64,000 bases of DNA from Comamonadaceae bacterium (GTDB lineage Bacteria > Pseudomonadota > Gammaproteobacteria > Burkholderiales > Burkholderiaceae_C): positions 1 to 64,000 of the forward strand of contig CANFCG010000004.1 in assembly GCA_947445115.1 (NCBI GenBank), in the 5' to 3' direction. The notes beneath the pieces were generated by a model. The model did not search any database. It was not told the DNA's origin and saw only the letters and a program-made list of their open reading frames with translations. The position numbers and the translations under genes are program-made. Of the stretch, positions 53,631-63,451 are shown in pieces (the stretch's first letter is position 1; every line of letters starts with the position of its first letter).

Positions 53631-55574
53631 ATGAAAATTCTGTTATTGATTCCCCCGATGACGCAGCTCAATACGCCGTATCCATCGACGGCGTATCTCA
53701 CAGGGTTTTTGCGCTCGCGCGGTTTTGACGCTGTGCAAGAAGACTTGGCGCTGGCGCTGGTTTTAAAGCTTTTATCGAATGAAGGTTTAGTCAATATTCA
53801 TAAGGCTTGCGAGGCATTATTGGCTGATAAGTCACAGCAGGATTGGCCTAGCACTTTGCACTCGTTCATGGATCAGTACACTAGTTACGCATCCACCATT
53901 AACGCGGTGATTCGATTTTTGCAAGGCGGCGACTCGACGCTGGCGCACCGCATCGGCGCACGCGGCTTTCTACCCGAAGGGCCGCGCTTCGATTCGCTTG
54001 AAGCGTTTGCGGACGACGAGGGCGGCGACTCGCTCGCTTGGGCGTTTGGTGCGCTGGGCGCACAAGATCGCGCACGGCACATTGCGACGCTGTATTTAAA
54101 CGACCTCGCGGACGTGATCAAACATGCCGTTGACTCGCGCTTTGAGTTTGTGCGTTACGCCGAAAAATTGGCGGCTTCGCAAGCGACATTTGATGCTCTG
54201 GCTGATGCTCTGGCTATGCCGCACAACTTGGTGGACAACACTTTAGAAGCGCTCACGCTGGATGCCATCATTCGCCATCAGCCCACCATGGTCTTGGTTT
54301 CTGTCCCCTTTCCTGGTGCGGTGTACGCAGCGTTTCGCATCGCGCAGACCATCAAACGCCATCATCCCAACATCGTGTTGGAACTAGGCGGTGGCTTCGT
54401 CAATACCGAACTGCGCGAGCTCTCCGATCCGCGCGTGTTTGATTACTTCGACTACATCACCTTGGATGCAGGCGAGCGCCCACTGCTGTCACTCATCGAG
54501 CATTTGCAAGGCAAACGCTCCTTGCAAAGATTGGTACGGACATTCCACCGCATAGATGCTGGCGGTGGCGATGGCATCGTCAAGTACACCAACTTCGCCG
54601 AACCCGATATTGCATTTGATGACGTAGGCACACCGACGTGGGACGGCCTGCCGATTGGCAAATATCTCTCGCTGCTCGACATGCTCAATCCCATGCATCG
54701 CCTGTGGAGCGATGGGCGTTGGAACAAGCTCACCGTCGCGCACGGCTGCTATTGGAAGAAGTGCAGCTTTTGCGATGTGAGCTTGGACTACATCTCGCGC
54801 TATGACGCGGCAAGTGCCGAAACGCTGGTCAATCGCGTCGAAGAAATCGTAGCCGAGACGGGGCAAACGGGGTTTCATTTAGTCGATGAAGCTGCACCGC
54901 CAAAATCGCTCAAAGCCTTTAGCCATGAACTTTTGCAAAGGAATACGAGCATCTCGTGGTGGGGCAATGTGCGCTTTGAAAAATCGTTCACCCCCGACCT
55001 TTGCAACTTGATGGCCGACAGCGGTTGCATTGCCATTTCGGGTGGATTAGAAGTCGCATCGGATCGCCTGCTGAAGCTGATGAAGAAAGGCGTGTCGGTT
55101 GCGCAAGTGGCGCGCGTCACCAAAGCGTTTAGCGATGCAGGCATCTTAGTTCACGCGTATTTGATGTACGGCTTCCCCACGCAAACCGTGCAAGACACGG
55201 TGGATGCGCTGGAGTTGGTTCGCCAGTTATTTGCAGCAGGCTGCATCCAATCGGGCTATTTCCATCGCTTCACCTGCACCGTGCATTCGCCTGTGGGGGT
55301 GAATCCTGCTGACTACGGCATTACGCTGCAGCCCTTGCCAGTCGTGGCTTCCAACCGTGTGTTTGCTAAAAATGATGTGCAGTTTGATGACCCGACAGAT
55401 AGCGGCAAAGGCGGCGTGGATCACGATGCGCTAGGTGTAGCGCTTAACAAGGCGCTCTACAACTACATGCACGGCATTGGGCTAGAGACCAATGTGCGCC
55501 AGTGGTTTGAGCAGCGTGTGCCCAAGACCACGGTGGCGAAAGACTTTATTGGGCAGGCATTAGCTCAGATCTAG
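53631..55574 (+). CDS. B12-binding-type radical SAM protein of unknown function
   Basis: 647 residues. The N terminus (MKILLLIPPMTQLNTPYPSTAYLTGFLRSRGFDA) looks like the start of a cobalamin-binding-type domain, and a further Rossmann-like segment at about 220-280 (VLVSVPFPGAVYAAFRIAQTIKRHHPNIVLELGG) supports it. The iron-sulfur cysteines are C373, C378 and C381, spacing CX4CX2C in HGCYWKKCSFCD, instead of the common CX3CX2C. A TIM-barrel follows, with YLMYGFPTQTVQDTVDAL (about 500). It starts 3 bases after resB, where resC would be expected. The substrate is unknown. Confidence 0.87.
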   Translation: MKILLLIPPMTQLNTPYPSTAYLTGFLRSRGFDAVQEDLALALVLKLLSNEGLVNIHKACEALLADKSQQDWPSTLHSFMDQYTSYASTINAVIRFLQGGDSTLAHRIGARGFLPEGPRFDSLEAFADDEGGDSLAWAFGALGAQDRARHIATLYLNDLADVIKHAVDSRFEFVRYAEKLAASQATFDALADALAMPHNLVDNTLEALTLDAIIRHQPTMVLVSVPFPGAVYAAFRIAQTIKRHHPNIVLELGGGFVNTELRELSDPRVFDYFDYITLDAGERPLLSLIEHLQGKRSLQRLVRTFHRIDAGGGDGIVKYTNFAEPDIAFDDVGTPTWDGLPIGKYLSLLDMLNPMHRLWSDGRWNKLTVAHGCYWKKCSFCDVSLDYISRYDAASAETLVNRVEEIVAETGQTGFHLVDEAAPPKSLKAFSHELLQRNTSISWWGNVRFEKSFTPDLCNLMADSGCIAISGGLEVASDRLLKLMKKGVSVAQVARVTKAFSDAGILVHAYLMYGFPTQTVQDTVDALELVRQLFAAGCIQSGYFHRFTCTVHSPVGVNPADYGITLQPLPVVASNRVFAKNDVQFDDPTDSGKGGVDHDALGVALNKALYNYMHGIGLETNVRQWFEQRVPKTTVAKDFIGQALAQI

Positions 55575-55941
55575 CCCACCGCACCCGCTGATCCACAAAA
55601 TACCCACCGTATTCGGTGTACTTGAGCAGCACGCGATCACACACTTCGCAGTGATGCACATCGCAGCGGTTATAGGGAAAGTGCTGGCTGGAGATCGGTG
55701 CATCGGGTGAGTCGTAGTGCGTTAGCTTGCCATCCACACGCACATGATGCTCTTCAAATGTTGGCTCGGCGATAGCAGGATCACGCAGCGTACCGATGTG
55801 CGTCATTTGTGTTTTAGTGATGCGCTCTTCTGGTACGCTTTCCCACGCAGCGCACAGCCCAACGGCACACGTGCAAGCCTTGCTGGGTGTGGCTTGCAGA
55901 GCAGTTTTGAGCGTCGCGTTAGTTAGTAACTCGGCGTCCAT
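55546..55941 (-). CDS. Cysteine-containing conserved hypothetical protein, 131 aa
   Basis: 131 residues. The C-terminal segment NRCDVHHCEVCDRVLLKYTEYGGYFVDQRVRW contains a C-x4-C-x2-C cluster with two histidines that could bind a metal; a second Cys pair is at residues 23-30 (ACTCAVGLC). Its 3' end overlaps the radical SAM gene by 29 bases, and it starts 3 bases after the stop of the upstream RraA-family gene. I do not know the family. The adjacency to the radical SAM gene may be functional. Confidence 0.68.
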   Translation of the reverse strand: MDAELLTNATLKTALQATPSKACTCAVGLCAAWESVPEERITKTQMTHIGTLRDPAIAEPTFEEHHVRVDGKLTHYDSPDAPISSQHFPYNRCDVHHCEVCDRVLLKYTEYGGYFVDQRVRWARSELMPAQ

Positions 55942-55944
55942 TTG

Positions 55945-56667
55945 CTACCGATTGTTTGCCTTGCGCCACACCTCAAAATCAATTTTGCTTTGCGGGTCGG
56001 TCGGTGGATAAAGCCCCAAAATTGAGCGACCATCCAGTACCTTGGCAGTCACAAAATCTTCAAACGCAGTCATCTCGGTGGCTTCAATTGCAAGCTCGTC
56101 GGCGATGTTGGCAGGGAGGATGACCACGCCTTCGGCGTCACCGACCACAATGTCGCCAGGCCAGACGGGTGCGTCGCCGCAACCAATCGGCACGTTGATA
56201 TCTAAGGCTTGATGAATCGTGAGATTTGTCGGTGCGCTGGGGCGGCTGTGATACGACGGCATCTCCAAAGCACCAATTTCGGGTGAGTCGCGAAAGCCGC
56301 CATCGGTCACGATGCCCGCCACGCCGCGCATCATCAGGCGCGTCACAAGGATGGAGCCAGCCGATGCAGCGCGTGCATCTTTGCGCGAATCAATCACCAT
56401 CACGCTACCGGCTGGGCACTCTTCCACGGCCTTACGCTGGGGGTGTTCGCGGTTTAAGAAAACGTCAATCTTGTTTAAATCTTCGCGCGCGGGGATGTAG
56501 CGCAGCGTGAATGCGGGGCCCACCATATTGCCGTGCAGGGCATGATGGCTGTGGCTTACGGGCAACACGTTTTGAATAAATTGATGCGAAAATCCACGCT
56601 TAAACAGCGCGGTGCACAACGTGGCTGTCGAGACTTTTTGGAGGAGGGTTCTAGTTTCTGTTTTCAT
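55945..56667 (-). CDS. RraA-family protein (possible HMG/CHA aldolase-like)
   Basis: 240 residues of the RraA/HMG aldolase fold. Typical segments are GPAFTLRYIPAREDL (about 50-65), GVAGIVTDGGFRDSPEI (about 130-145) and GDAPVWPGDIVVGDAEGVVILP (about 187-208). The Asp in TDGGFRD corresponds to metal-binding residues of HMG/CHA aldolases. In a sugar-acid operon this group more likely acts on a keto-acid than on RNase E. It is the last gene of the glucarate operon in this window. Confidence 0.85.
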   Translation of the reverse strand: MKTETRTLLQKVSTATLCTALFKRGFSHQFIQNVLPVSHSHHALHGNMVGPAFTLRYIPAREDLNKIDVFLNREHPQRKAVEECPAGSVMVIDSRKDARAASAGSILVTRLMMRGVAGIVTDGGFRDSPEIGALEMPSYHSRPSAPTNLTIHQALDINVPIGCGDAPVWPGDIVVGDAEGVVILPANIADELAIEATEMTAFEDFVTAKVLDGRSILGLYPPTDPQSKIDFEVWRKANNR

Positions 56668-56668
56668 G

Positions 56669-57637
56669 TTAAGTGGTGCCTTCTATATTTTTACCAGCTC
56701 GCTCAATCACGCCGCTCCAGCGCTTGCGCTCGGCAAGCAAAAATTGATTGACCTCTTGCGGTGTCGATGTGGTGACTTCTGCACCTGCTTGCAAGAGTCT
56801 AGCTCTCACCTCGGGCGAGCGAATCACAGCAATCAACGCCGCCCCCAGTTTCTCTACTGCTGCTCGCGGCATCGTGCTGGCAACCGCCACACCTTGGTAC
56901 GTACCCGACTCAAACGTGGGCAGACCTTGCTCGGCAATGGTCGGCATATGACCTACTAGCGCCATGCGGGTGCGCTTAGAAATGCCTATCACTTTAAGCC
57001 TGCCCGCATTCACCATCGGTAGTGTTGCCAGCATCCCGTTCATCACCACATCGGTCACACCTGCTGCCGTGTCAGCAATCGACTGCGCGCCGCCGCGATA
57101 AGGCACGTGCGTCCACTGCATACCCGTTGCCATGGCAATCTCTGCCATCGCCAAATGCGTCGGTGCACCCGTACCGCTAGACGCAACATTGATCTTTCGA
57201 CGTTTGGATAGCGCCACCAATTCTTGCAAATTATTGGCAGGCAAAGAGGGCTTCGCCACCAGCATATGTGGCGAATACGCCAGCATGGTCACGCCTTGCA
57301 AATCGCTGGCCTTGTACGGTAAATCTTTGGACAGCACGTGCGCCAGTGCTACTGCGCCCATGTCCGAGAGCAGCATCGTGTGTGCGTCTGTGGAGGCTGC
57401 CACTACACCCGCGCCCACACTACCGTTCGCGCCCGTGCGGTTCTCCACGATGACCGTCACTTTGAGCTGCTCACCTAGTGCGTTGGCGATGATGCGAGCA
57501 ATCATGTCCGATGTACCACCAGGCGGAAACGGAACGATAATTTTTAAGGGATGTGATGGCCAAGTGGCAGCCCGCAAGCCAAGCGGAATAAGGCTTGCAG
57601 TTGAGGCGATGTGAAGAATGCGGCGGCGGGTAGTCAT
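56669..57637 (-). CDS. Bug/TctC-family periplasmic binding protein 1
   Basis: 322 residues. Signal peptide then the mature start WPSHPLKIIVPFPPGGTSDMIARIIANALGEQL, the clear signature of tripartite tricarboxylate transporter binding (Bug) proteins. FGTGAPTHLA-like region and GVTDVVMNGMLATLP are also typical. Binds a carboxylate in the periplasm. Its ATG follows the next upstream gene by about 15 bases, but no TctA/TctB membrane genes are in this window. Confidence 0.92.
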   Translation of the reverse strand: MTTRRRILHIASTASLIPLGLRAATWPSHPLKIIVPFPPGGTSDMIARIIANALGEQLKVTVIVENRTGANGSVGAGVVAASTDAHTMLLSDMGAVALAHVLSKDLPYKASDLQGVTMLAYSPHMLVAKPSLPANNLQELVALSKRRKINVASSGTGAPTHLAMAEIAMATGMQWTHVPYRGGAQSIADTAAGVTDVVMNGMLATLPMVNAGRLKVIGISKRTRMALVGHMPTIAEQGLPTFESGTYQGVAVASTMPRAAVEKLGAALIAVIRSPEVRARLLQAGAEVTTSTPQEVNQFLLAERKRWSGVIERAGKNIEGTT

Positions 57638-57652
57638 AAAACTTGCTCTCAG

Positions 57653-58645
57653 TTATTCAGGCTGAATGCCCGCAGCTTTGATAATGCGTCCCCAACGCTC
57701 TAGCTCTTGCGCTTGAAATGCGCCAAGCTCTTGCGGCGTGGTGTAGAAAGGTTCGATGCCGTTTTGCATGGCGAATCGTTTAACAGACTCTTTGGCAAGC
57801 GCCATTTTCATCAAATCATTTAAGCGATTGATGATGGTGGCTGGCGTGGCAGCGGGTGCGTAGAGCGCATTCCAGTGGCTCATGTCATAGCCCGCTAGGC
57901 CAAGACTGGTCGGGCTCTCCGCTAGGGCGGGAATATCAGGAACGAGGGCAGAGCGCTTGGGGCTGGTCACGCCCAGCGCCCGCAGTTTGCCGGCTTTGAC
58001 TTGCGGCAAGGTCGTCGTGAAGTCGGCAATCATCATGTCGGTTTGACCGCCGACCAAATCAATCACAGCTTGCGGATTGGTTTTATAGGGCACATGCGTG
58101 AGTTGCACGTTCGCAAGTTGTTTAAAGAGTTCAGAGCCCACGCGGGCAGACGACGAGCCTTCACCAAAACTGAGCTTGCTGGGGTTTTGTTTGGCAAGCG
58201 CCACGAACTCAGCGACCGTGTTGGCCTTCACGCTGGGATGTACCACCATCAACATATGGCCGCGCACCAAACCCGAAACGGGTGCGAAATCTTTAACAGG
58301 ATCGTAGGCCAATTTTTTAAACAAATGCGGATTAGCCGCTTGCGTGGAATTGGTTGTGATGAAGAGGGTGTATCCGTCAGGAGCCGCTCTGGCTGCGGCC
58401 TGCGCGGCAATGCCGCCGCCCGCGCCCGCGCGGCTCTCCACGATGACGGGTTGTCCCGTTGCCAGCGTGATTTCTTGCCCAATGACCCGAGCGAGGCCAT
58501 CGGTGGTGCTGCCGGCGGACGAGCCAATGAGTAAGGTGATGGGCTTGTTTGGAAAACTAGTGGCCACGCTGGTCTGCGCAAACGATGAACTCATCACGCA
58601 TCCCAAAGCAACGATGAATGAGAGGTACGTGATTCGTTTTTTCAT
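57653..58645 (-). CDS. Bug/TctC-family periplasmic binding protein 2
   Basis: 330 residues. Signal peptide (ending SSSFAQ), mature start FPNKPITLLIGSSAGSTTDGLARVIGQEI with the Bug phosphate-like loop modified to GSSAGSTTDGL. Later RAGAGGGIAAQAAARAAPDGYTLF and LVGGQTDMMIADF match the family. The ATG at 58645 is chosen because the longer in-frame start adds a non-signal-like leader. It is the second of three Bug genes in the operon. Confidence 0.9.
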   Translation of the reverse strand: MKKRITYLSFIVALGCVMSSSFAQTSVATSFPNKPITLLIGSSAGSTTDGLARVIGQEITLATGQPVIVESRAGAGGGIAAQAAARAAPDGYTLFITTNSTQAANPHLFKKLAYDPVKDFAPVSGLVRGHMLMVVHPSVKANTVAEFVALAKQNPSKLSFGEGSSSARVGSELFKQLANVQLTHVPYKTNPQAVIDLVGGQTDMMIADFTTTLPQVKAGKLRALGVTSPKRSALVPDIPALAESPTSLGLAGYDMSHWNALYAPAATPATIINRLNDLMKMALAKESVKRFAMQNGIEPFYTTPQELGAFQAQELERWGRIIKAAGIQPE

Positions 58646-58652
58646 ACTAGTT

Positions 58653-60125
58653 TTAGCAAGGTTGACCACTTCGAGCCAACAACCAACTCGGCGCGTCTTG
58701 GACACATACAGGACGCAAGAAGCGATTGATGGCGGTATCGCCCACCGAGGTCGTCATGGGCTGCGTGGATGATGGCCAAGGGCCGCCGTGTTGCTGTGCT
58801 GCGCAGACCGCAACGCCTGTGGGCACGCCCGCAAATAGCACACGCCCAGCGATGTTCATCGCGCCGCGCACCAAGGCGCGGGCATCGTCCGACTCTTGCT
58901 CTGCGCCCCACAGTGTGACGGTTAGGCTACCACCTATTGCCGCCAACACTTGCAAGGTTTCTGCGACTGAGTCAACCCGAACGATGAGCGCGGCGGGACC
59001 AAATACTTCTTCGCTTAGCTCGGAGTTCACGATGAAATTAATAGCATCGGTTTGTGCCAAGAAAGGACGTGGGGCTTCAGGCGAGCCGTTTTCTTGCAGC
59101 AAAATTTTGACGCCTGATTCGGCGATGTGCGCAACACCATTATCAAATGCTTGGCGAATCCCGGGAGTCAACATAGCGTGCGGTTGCAGGGCTTTGAGCG
59201 CCACTGTGAGCTGCGCCACAAAGGCATCGCTGGCAGGATCATTCAAAAGCACGATTACGCCGGGGCTGGTACAGAATTGTCCGCAACCTTGGTTGATCGA
59301 GCCTGCCAGCAAGGTCGCTAGTTCCGCGCCCTTGGCTTGCAAAATGCCAGGCAGTGCAACGACTGGATTGATTGAGCCGAGTTCGCCATAAAACGGAATC
59401 GGACGAGGACGTGCGTTTGCCACGGCTTGTAGAGCCGCGCCGCCGCGTGTAGAGCCCGTGAACGCGCCAGCGGCTATGAGTGGATGCGCGACCAAGCGAA
59501 CGCCCACATCGGAGCCTCCGCCTTGCACCATGCCAATTAAACCTTTAGGCAGATGCTTGACTTCTAAAACTTTTTGAATCAAGCCCAGCATGCGATTCGA
59601 TAAAACCAAGTGCGCCGTGTGCGCTTTGATGACCACACTGCAACCTGCTGCTAGCGCGGATGCGGTATCGCCGCCCAGCACCGAAAACGCAAACGGAAAG
59701 TTGCTGGCAGAGAACATCGCCACGGGTCCGAGCGGGACGCGCTGCAGCACCATGGCTGGATGCCCGACGGGCGGTGCACCGGCCACGGCTGGATCATCAA
59801 CAGACTCAAACGCCACACCGCGCTCGGCCATATCGGCAAATCGGCGCAGTTGAAACGCTGTGCGATCTAGTTCGCCGTTTAAGCGCACAGGGCCAAGTGC
59901 TGTTTCGTTGTCAGCAATCGACACCAACTCATCACGGTCACTTTCAATGGCTTCTGCTAAAGCACGTAATAAAGAGCTGCGAGCCGTGCCGCTGCTGGCT
60001 TGCCACGATGCAAAGGCAGTCGATGCTGCTTCAACGATGCTATCGACTTGCTCGGGTGTATGGGCTAAAAGCGGTGCGCCAAAAGGTTCACCCGTGCGGG
60101 CTTTGAAGGATTGAAGTGTTTTCAT
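58653..60125 (-). CDS. 2,5-dioxovalerate (alpha-ketoglutarate semialdehyde) dehydrogenase
   Basis: 490 residues of the aldehyde dehydrogenase family. N142 (SASNFPFAF), K167 (VVIKAHT), E248 (GELGSINP) and the nucleophile C285 (GCGQFCTSPGVIV) are all in place. The FCTSPG and GGDTASALAAGCSVVIKAH patterns are those of the NADP-dependent 2,5-dioxovalerate dehydrogenase group, and the operon context (kdgD, gudD) makes that the last step of glucarate breakdown: 2,5-dioxovalerate to 2-oxoglutarate. The gene starts 12 bases after the third Bug gene. Confidence 0.92.
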   Translation of the reverse strand: MKTLQSFKARTGEPFGAPLLAHTPEQVDSIVEAASTAFASWQASSGTARSSLLRALAEAIESDRDELVSIADNETALGPVRLNGELDRTAFQLRRFADMAERGVAFESVDDPAVAGAPPVGHPAMVLQRVPLGPVAMFSASNFPFAFSVLGGDTASALAAGCSVVIKAHTAHLVLSNRMLGLIQKVLEVKHLPKGLIGMVQGGGSDVGVRLVAHPLIAAGAFTGSTRGGAALQAVANARPRPIPFYGELGSINPVVALPGILQAKGAELATLLAGSINQGCGQFCTSPGVIVLLNDPASDAFVAQLTVALKALQPHAMLTPGIRQAFDNGVAHIAESGVKILLQENGSPEAPRPFLAQTDAINFIVNSELSEEVFGPAALIVRVDSVAETLQVLAAIGGSLTVTLWGAEQESDDARALVRGAMNIAGRVLFAGVPTGVAVCAAQQHGGPWPSSTQPMTTSVGDTAINRFLRPVCVQDAPSWLLARSGQPC

Positions 60126-60137
60126 TTTTTAATTTAT

Positions 60138-61097
60138 TTATTCGGCTTTAATGCCTGCGGTTTTAATTACTTTGGTCCAGCGCTCTAATTCGCTTTTGAC
60201 AAAGACGGTGTAAGCCTTGCTACCTGCGGGTGGCACGACGAAGCCAATAGATTCAAGGCGTGCGCGGAAGGTGGGTGATTTCAAAACTTCTTGCATGGCG
60301 GCATCCAACTTGTCGGTCACGGCTTTGGGCGTGCCCTTGGGTGCGGAAATGCCCGACCATGAAATCGCTTCAAAACCTTTGTATCCTGACTCTGCCACCG
60401 TGGGTACATCAGGGTAGAGAGGATTGCGCTGTGCGCTCGTTACCGCCAGCGGACGCAGCTTACCAGCCTTGACGTGTTGAAGCGCCGTGTCTTGGTTGAT
60501 GAACATGATCTTGATCGTGCCGCCCAGCATGTCAGTCATCATGGGGCCGCCGCCGCGATAAGGGATGCCCGTCATAAAGATGCCGGTCGTTTGTTTAAAC
60601 AGCTCCATCGCCATATGGCCTGAGGCAGCGGGCGTGTAGCCGTAGTCCAGTTTGCCAGGGTTAGCCTTGGCGTATGCGACTAACTCTTTGACAGTTTTGA
60701 AGGGCAATGATGGATGCACGACCAGCAAATTCGGACCTGAGTTGACCTGCGAGATGTGGACGAAGTCGGTGATTGAGTTGTACTTGACGTTCGAATCTAA
60801 ACCATGTGCCACGGCGCTTTGCCCCACGCCCGTTTGAATCAGCGTGTAGCCATCGGACACGGACTTCGCGCCTTTTTCTGTGCCAATGACGCCGCCTGCG
60901 CCGCCCACGTTATCGACGATGAAGGGTTGCTTGAGGATCTTGCCAAGCTCTTCGGCAACCAAGCGCCCCATCACGTCGGACGTGCCACCTGCTGGGAATG
61001 GCACAATGATTTTGACCGCCTTGCTGGGGTAATCAGATTGCGCAAAGGCAGATGCAGCTAGAAGCACCGATGCAAATAAGAGTGAGAGTTTTTTCAT
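60138..61097 (-). CDS. Bug/TctC-family periplasmic binding protein 3
   Basis: 319 residues. Signal peptide MKKLSLLFASVLLAASAFAQ, mature start DYPSKAVKIIVPFPAGGTSDVMGRLVAEELGKIL, the standard Bug pattern, with GGAGGVIGTEKGAKS and the AASGHMAMELFKQ segment later. It is directly after gudD and the repeat at 61123. With two other Bug genes in the same operon, these may capture glucarate or related aldarates. Confidence 0.92.
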   Translation of the reverse strand: MKKLSLLFASVLLAASAFAQSDYPSKAVKIIVPFPAGGTSDVMGRLVAEELGKILKQPFIVDNVGGAGGVIGTEKGAKSVSDGYTLIQTGVGQSAVAHGLDSNVKYNSITDFVHISQVNSGPNLLVVHPSLPFKTVKELVAYAKANPGKLDYGYTPAASGHMAMELFKQTTGIFMTGIPYRGGGPMMTDMLGGTIKIMFINQDTALQHVKAGKLRPLAVTSAQRNPLYPDVPTVAESGYKGFEAISWSGISAPKGTPKAVTDKLDAAMQEVLKSPTFRARLESIGFVVPPAGSKAYTVFVKSELERWTKVIKTAGIKAE

Positions 61098-61122
61098 AAA
61101 TTGCTTTCTAAATCATTCGTGA

Positions 61123-61146
61123 ATTCCCGCCTTCGCCGGAATGACA
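61123..61146. repeat. Palindromic repeat, family A, between gudD and Bug 3
   Basis: ATTCCCGC-CTTC-GCCGGAAT, a one-mismatch copy of the family A hairpin, followed by GACAGG. It lies in the short gap between the gudD stop (61151) and the Bug 3 start (61097), 26 bases upstream of the latter. Confidence 0.75.
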
Positions 61147-61150
61147 GGGG

Positions 61151-62485
61151 TTAGCGAACCATGCACGGACGTTTGTTATCAAACTTCCAATTTGGGATGA
61201 GGTACTGCATCGCTGTGGCATCGTCTCGGCTGCCAAGTCCATGCTGCAAATACAGTTGATGTGCAGCTTCCAAGCGTTCCATGTCGAGTTCAATGCCTAG
61301 GCCGCCTGTTTGGGGCACGGTGATGTGGCCGTTTTTAATTTGCAGCGGCTCTTTGGTGAGACCTTGACCATCTTGCCAAATCCAATGCGTATCAATCGCG
61401 GTCACTTTGCCAGGGGCGGCGGCGGCCACATGCGTGAACATGGCAAGCGACACATCGAAGTGGTTATTGGAATGCGAACCCCATGTCAGTCCCCAATCGC
61501 GGCAGGTTTGCGCCACGCGCACCGAGCCCGCCATCGTCCAGAAATGCGGATCAGCCAGCGGTATGTCCACACTCTGTAGAGATAACGAATGCTGGAGTTG
61601 TCGCCAATCGGTCGCCACCATATTGGTTGCTGTAGGTAAGCCCGTTTCGCGTCGAAATTCCGCCATCACTTCACGTCCACTAAAGCCTTCTTCCGCGCCG
61701 CAGGGGTCTTCGGCATATGCCACAACACCCTGCATGTCTCGCATCAAACGGATCGCGTCTTTGAGTGACCAACCGCCGTTTGGGTCTAGCGTCACGCGAG
61801 CTTCTGGGAAGCGCTTGTGTAGTGCTGAGACGGCTTCAATTTCAGCTTCGCCAGCCAGCACGCCGCCCTTGAGTTTGAAGTCGTTGAAGCCATACTTGGC
61901 ACGTGCGGCTTCGGCTTGCGCAACAATGGCTTCGGGTGTGAGGGCGACTTGGTTGCGATTGGCAAACCATGCGTCGCTGCTACTTGTCTCGTCTCGGTAC
62001 GCTAAATCTGTTTTCGCTTTGTCACCGACATAAAAGAGATAGCCTAGCATTTCAACCGACGTGCGTTGCTGACCTTCGCCAAGCAAAGCGGCAACAGGTA
62101 CGCCAAGGTGTTGGCCTAGCAAATCGAGCATGCAAGACTCAACAGCTGTGACAGCATGAATCGTGGTGCGCAAATCAAAAGTTTGCAGGCCGCGACCGCC
62201 CGCATCACGATCAGCAAACTGTGTGCGCATCTTAGTTAGCACGGCTTGTACGTTGCCAATGTTTTGTCCAACAACCAGTTCGGTGGCGTCTTCTAATGTT
62301 TTGCGAATTTTTTCGCCGCCCGGCACTTCGCCCACGCCTGTGCGCCCTGCGGAGTCAGTCAGGATCAAAATATTACGCGTAAAAAACGGGCCATGTGCAC
62401 CCGAAAGATTCATCAACATGGAGTCGTGTCCTGCAACAGGGATGACCCGTAGAGTAATGACGATGGGTGTTGTAGAGGGTGCCAT
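61151..62485 (-). CDS. gudD: Glucarate dehydratase
   Basis: 444 residues, enolase superfamily. Catalytic residues align with the E. coli enzyme with an offset of one: K204 and K206 (FKLKGG), D234 and N236 (LDPNGGW), E259 (YAEDPCG), N288 (ATNM) and H338 (GSHSNNH). Dehydrates D-glucarate (and often L-idarate) to 5-dehydro-4-deoxyglucarate. It starts 15 bases after the kdgD stop, with which it forms the pathway core. Galactarate dehydratase is not seen in the window. Confidence 0.96.
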   Translation of the reverse strand: MAPSTTPIVITLRVIPVAGHDSMLMNLSGAHGPFFTRNILILTDSAGRTGVGEVPGGEKIRKTLEDATELVVGQNIGNVQAVLTKMRTQFADRDAGGRGLQTFDLRTTIHAVTAVESCMLDLLGQHLGVPVAALLGEGQQRTSVEMLGYLFYVGDKAKTDLAYRDETSSSDAWFANRNQVALTPEAIVAQAEAARAKYGFNDFKLKGGVLAGEAEIEAVSALHKRFPEARVTLDPNGGWSLKDAIRLMRDMQGVVAYAEDPCGAEEGFSGREVMAEFRRETGLPTATNMVATDWRQLQHSLSLQSVDIPLADPHFWTMAGSVRVAQTCRDWGLTWGSHSNNHFDVSLAMFTHVAAAAPGKVTAIDTHWIWQDGQGLTKEPLQIKNGHITVPQTGGLGIELDMERLEAAHQLYLQHGLGSRDDATAMQYLIPNWKFDNKRPCMVR

Positions 62486-62500
62486 GTGGGAAGCCTTTAT

Positions 62501-63418
62501 TTATATGGCCTGCGAGCCAAGCTTCTTAATCAGCGCATCCAACTGCTCCATTTCGGCTGGCTTCAAATCAGAGAGCGGTGCGCGTACAGGTCCAGCGCTA
62601 TGTCCCACCAACGTCGCGCCCGCCTTGACGATGCTGACCGCGTAGCCCTGCGTTTTGTTACGGATGTCAAGGTAAGGCATAAAGAATTCGCGAAGAAACT
62701 TGTGCTGCGTCGCCATGTCGTCGTTTGCCACAGCGTGATAAAAATCCATTGCTGTTTTCGGGATGAAGTTGAACACGGCGCTAGAGTACACGGGCGTGCC
62801 CAGCGCTTTGTAAGCGGCTGCGTAGACCTCGGCTGTTGGCAATCCGCCAAGGTAAGCAAAGCGGTCGCCCATCGCCATATAGATAGAGGACATGGTTTCG
62901 ATGTCGCCCACGCCGTCTTTAAAACCAATCAAATTGGGGCAACGATCTGCCAAGATTTGCAGTGATTTTGGTGTGAGTTTGCAGACGTTGCGGTTGTAGA
63001 CGATCACGCCAAATTTCACGCTTTCGCAGACTTGTGCGACGTGCTCAATCAAACCTTCTTGCCCTGCTTCGGTCAGGTAATGTGGCAGTAACAAAATGCC
63101 GTGCGCGCCCAAGCGTTCGGCTTCTTGCGCACATTGAATCGCAAAGCGTGTCGAGCCGCCCGCGCCCGCAATGATGGGCACTTTGCCGCGGCAAGTGTCC
63201 ACCGCGACTTTGATGATTTGCGAGTACTCGTCGCCCATCAACGAGAAAAACTCACCCGTACCGCCAGCAGCAAACAGCGCAGATGCGCCGTAAGGTGCCA
63301 GCCAATCTAAACGATCGGCATAACCCTTGGCGTTGAAGTCACCATTGGCGTGAAAGTCGGTTAGCGGGAATGACAGCAAGCCGCTGGACATGATGGTCTT
63401 AAGTTCTTGTGGGTTCAT
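62501..63418 (-). CDS. kdgD: 5-dehydro-4-deoxyglucarate dehydratase
   Basis: 305 residues, DapA/NAL superfamily. Schiff-base lysine K167 ([10 protein letters not shown]), the tyrosine Y141 (VIVYNRN) and the GGTGEFFSL pyruvate-binding segment (52-60) are present. Removes water and CO2 from 5-dehydro-4-deoxyglucarate to give 2,5-dioxovalerate. First gene of the operon, with the LacI-type palindrome 34 bases before its ATG. Confidence 0.95.
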   Translation of the reverse strand: MNPQELKTIMSSGLLSFPLTDFHANGDFNAKGYADRLDWLAPYGASALFAAGGTGEFFSLMGDEYSQIIKVAVDTCRGKVPIIAGAGGSTRFAIQCAQEAERLGAHGILLLPHYLTEAGQEGLIEHVAQVCESVKFGVIVYNRNVCKLTPKSLQILADRCPNLIGFKDGVGDIETMSSIYMAMGDRFAYLGGLPTAEVYAAAYKALGTPVYSSAVFNFIPKTAMDFYHAVANDDMATQHKFLREFFMPYLDIRNKTQGYAVSIVKAGATLVGHSAGPVRAPLSDLKPAEMEQLDALIKKLGSQAI

Positions 63419-63451
63419 GGTGGTCTTTCTAAAGTGATGTACTGATTGACT

